From Thermococcus sp. (GTDB lineage: Archaea; Methanobacteriota_B; Thermococci; Thermococcales; Thermococcaceae): DNA of 5,633 bases. Below the pieces are notes generated by a model, which saw nothing but the letters and a program-made list of their open reading frames with translations, did no database searches and had not been told where the DNA came from. Of this stretch, positions 5,106 to 5,633 are shown piece by piece. A program made the translations under genes and the position numbers. Every line of letters starts with the position of its first letter. The stretch's first letter is position 1. Where the stretch lies: the NCBI GenBank assembly GCA_027001105.1, contig JALTMZ010000196.1:1-5633 (forward strand), read 5' to 3'.

Positions 5106-5633
5106 TTGAATAAGCGTTTTCTTGCTCTTGTGCTGATAATTGTATTGATTGTGGTTCCTCTTGCCGTTGCTTTCTATGGGTATAATAATTACACAAAAGT
5201 GATTGAGCCTCAGAAGAAGCCACTGGCAGTTAAACCTGTTGCGGTTCCATTTGAGGGAAGAACATACCCAATTTTGCTTGAGAGCTATATCACCGGTGAC
5301 CCATTAGTGGATATAAACATGACATTGAGGAGTCCCTATGAAAGGGCAACTATAATCTTAGGAGACCCAAGTTTTAAAGACTGCAAGGGTAGCGAAGCCT
5401 GTGTTTGGAGGGTTAGAACGGTTTCGGAGCTTGGAGCCACTATTGGGGCAGTATTTGGAGTTAAATACTATGTTGAGGATATAATGAAAAGCGGCAGCAA
5501 CAAAACGGCGGCATATAAAGCCGCCAAAGAGACCACTGAAAGAATTGATAATAGGTACTTGGCATTTATACCGAAGGTCGAAATAGGGCTTGGACTTATA
5601 GGGAACAAAAAGCATCTTTTGGTGATTTTAAAA
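5106..5633 (+). CDS. Membrane-anchored, probably exported protein, partial (3' end outside window)
   Basis: I do not recognise the family. The frame is open from TTG 5106 to the last base, giving 176 codons without a stop. The N-terminus MNKRFLALVLIIVLIVVPLA continues as V-A-F-Y-G-Y. It is a short basic head plus about 18 hydrophobic residues, an uncleaved signal anchor or a signal peptide with the rest outside the cell. Outside location is supported by three N-glycosylation sequons (N28, N71, N132) and by two cysteines six residues apart (C93, C99) that could form a disulfide. A proline/lysine-rich linker (about 34-48, PQKKPLAVKPVAVPF) follows the anchor, then a mixed alpha/beta domain with TIILGDPSF (82-90) and an alanine/lysine-rich helix (about 130-147). 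It follows the S-layer gene by 43 bases on the same strand. I infer a surface protein made with the S-layer, possibly an anchor or accessory subunit. It is too short to be listed as a simple start-to-stop ATG frame because it begins with TTG and is cut by the window end. Confidence 0.8.
   Translation, partial: MNKRFLALVLIIVLIVVPLAVAFYGYNNYTKVIEPQKKPLAVKPVAVPFEGRTYPILLESYITGDPLVDINMTLRSPYERATIILGDPSFKDCKGSEACVWRVRTVSELGATIGAVFGVKYYVEDIMKSGSNKTAAYKAAKETTERIDNRYLAFIPKVEIGLGLIGNKKHLLVILK

Noticed and set aside
5358..5615. Minus-strand frame of 85 codons near the window end
   Set aside because: It is antisense to the anchored protein gene, which has a good ribosome binding site, a signal anchor and an open frame to the edge.
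1..5633. CRISPR array, insertion sequence or integrase site
   Set aside because: No regularly spaced direct repeats, transposase or terminal inverted repeats are visible in the window.

Overview
The window looks like chromosomal DNA of a hyperthermophilic euryarchaeon of the order Thermococcales, probably one of the more AT-rich Thermococcus species. The evidence is an S-layer precursor whose signal peptide and terminal domains are of the Thermococcus type, strong GGAGG/GGTGA ribosome binding sites, a BRE/TATA promoter, T-rich terminators without hairpins, and tightly packed or overlapping genes. All real genes are on the + strand. The species call is from memory of the families, not from a search.

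Layout. Positions 2-271 are the 3' end of thiL (thiamine-monophosphate kinase), followed by a T-run terminator. Positions 272-577 hold no intact gene. They contain a decayed minimal nucleotidyltransferase (about 327-541) that can be read through if one base is restored, a perfect 12-bp palindrome at the break, and a candidate promoter. Positions 578-1221 are an overlapping type II toxin-antitoxin pair: an AF2212-like (DUF104) antitoxin and a PIN-domain VapC toxin. The VapC stop codon abuts the ribosome binding site of amrS (1233-2279), the radical SAM enzyme of the AmmeMemoRadiSam group. amrS overlaps the start of an unrecognised 279-residue protein (2273-3112), which I find to be an internal duplication of a roughly 110-residue domain. 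The 231-base gap that follows holds a T-rich terminator and the strong S-layer promoter. The major S-layer precursor (3344-5062) comes next. After a 43-base T-rich spacer, a membrane-anchored, probably exported protein begins with TTG at 5106 and runs off the window.

How the genes may work together. The run vapB-vapC-amrS-duplicated protein has overlaps or near-zero spacing throughout, so it is probably co-transcribed and translationally coupled. The closest functional link is likely between amrS and the duplicated protein. The usual AmrS partners, Memo and AMMECR1, are not in the window. The S-layer gene and the anchored protein after it form a second group devoted to the cell surface. The T-rich spacer would let the abundant S-layer message end while some transcripts read into the second gene.

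The most interesting points are the duplicated-domain protein coupled to AmrS, the S-layer termini that look like a bacterial CWB2 cell-wall-binding unit split by a long insertion, the S-layer leader with a hairpin just upstream of its ribosome binding site, and the frameshifted nucleotidyltransferase next to a live toxin-antitoxin pair.
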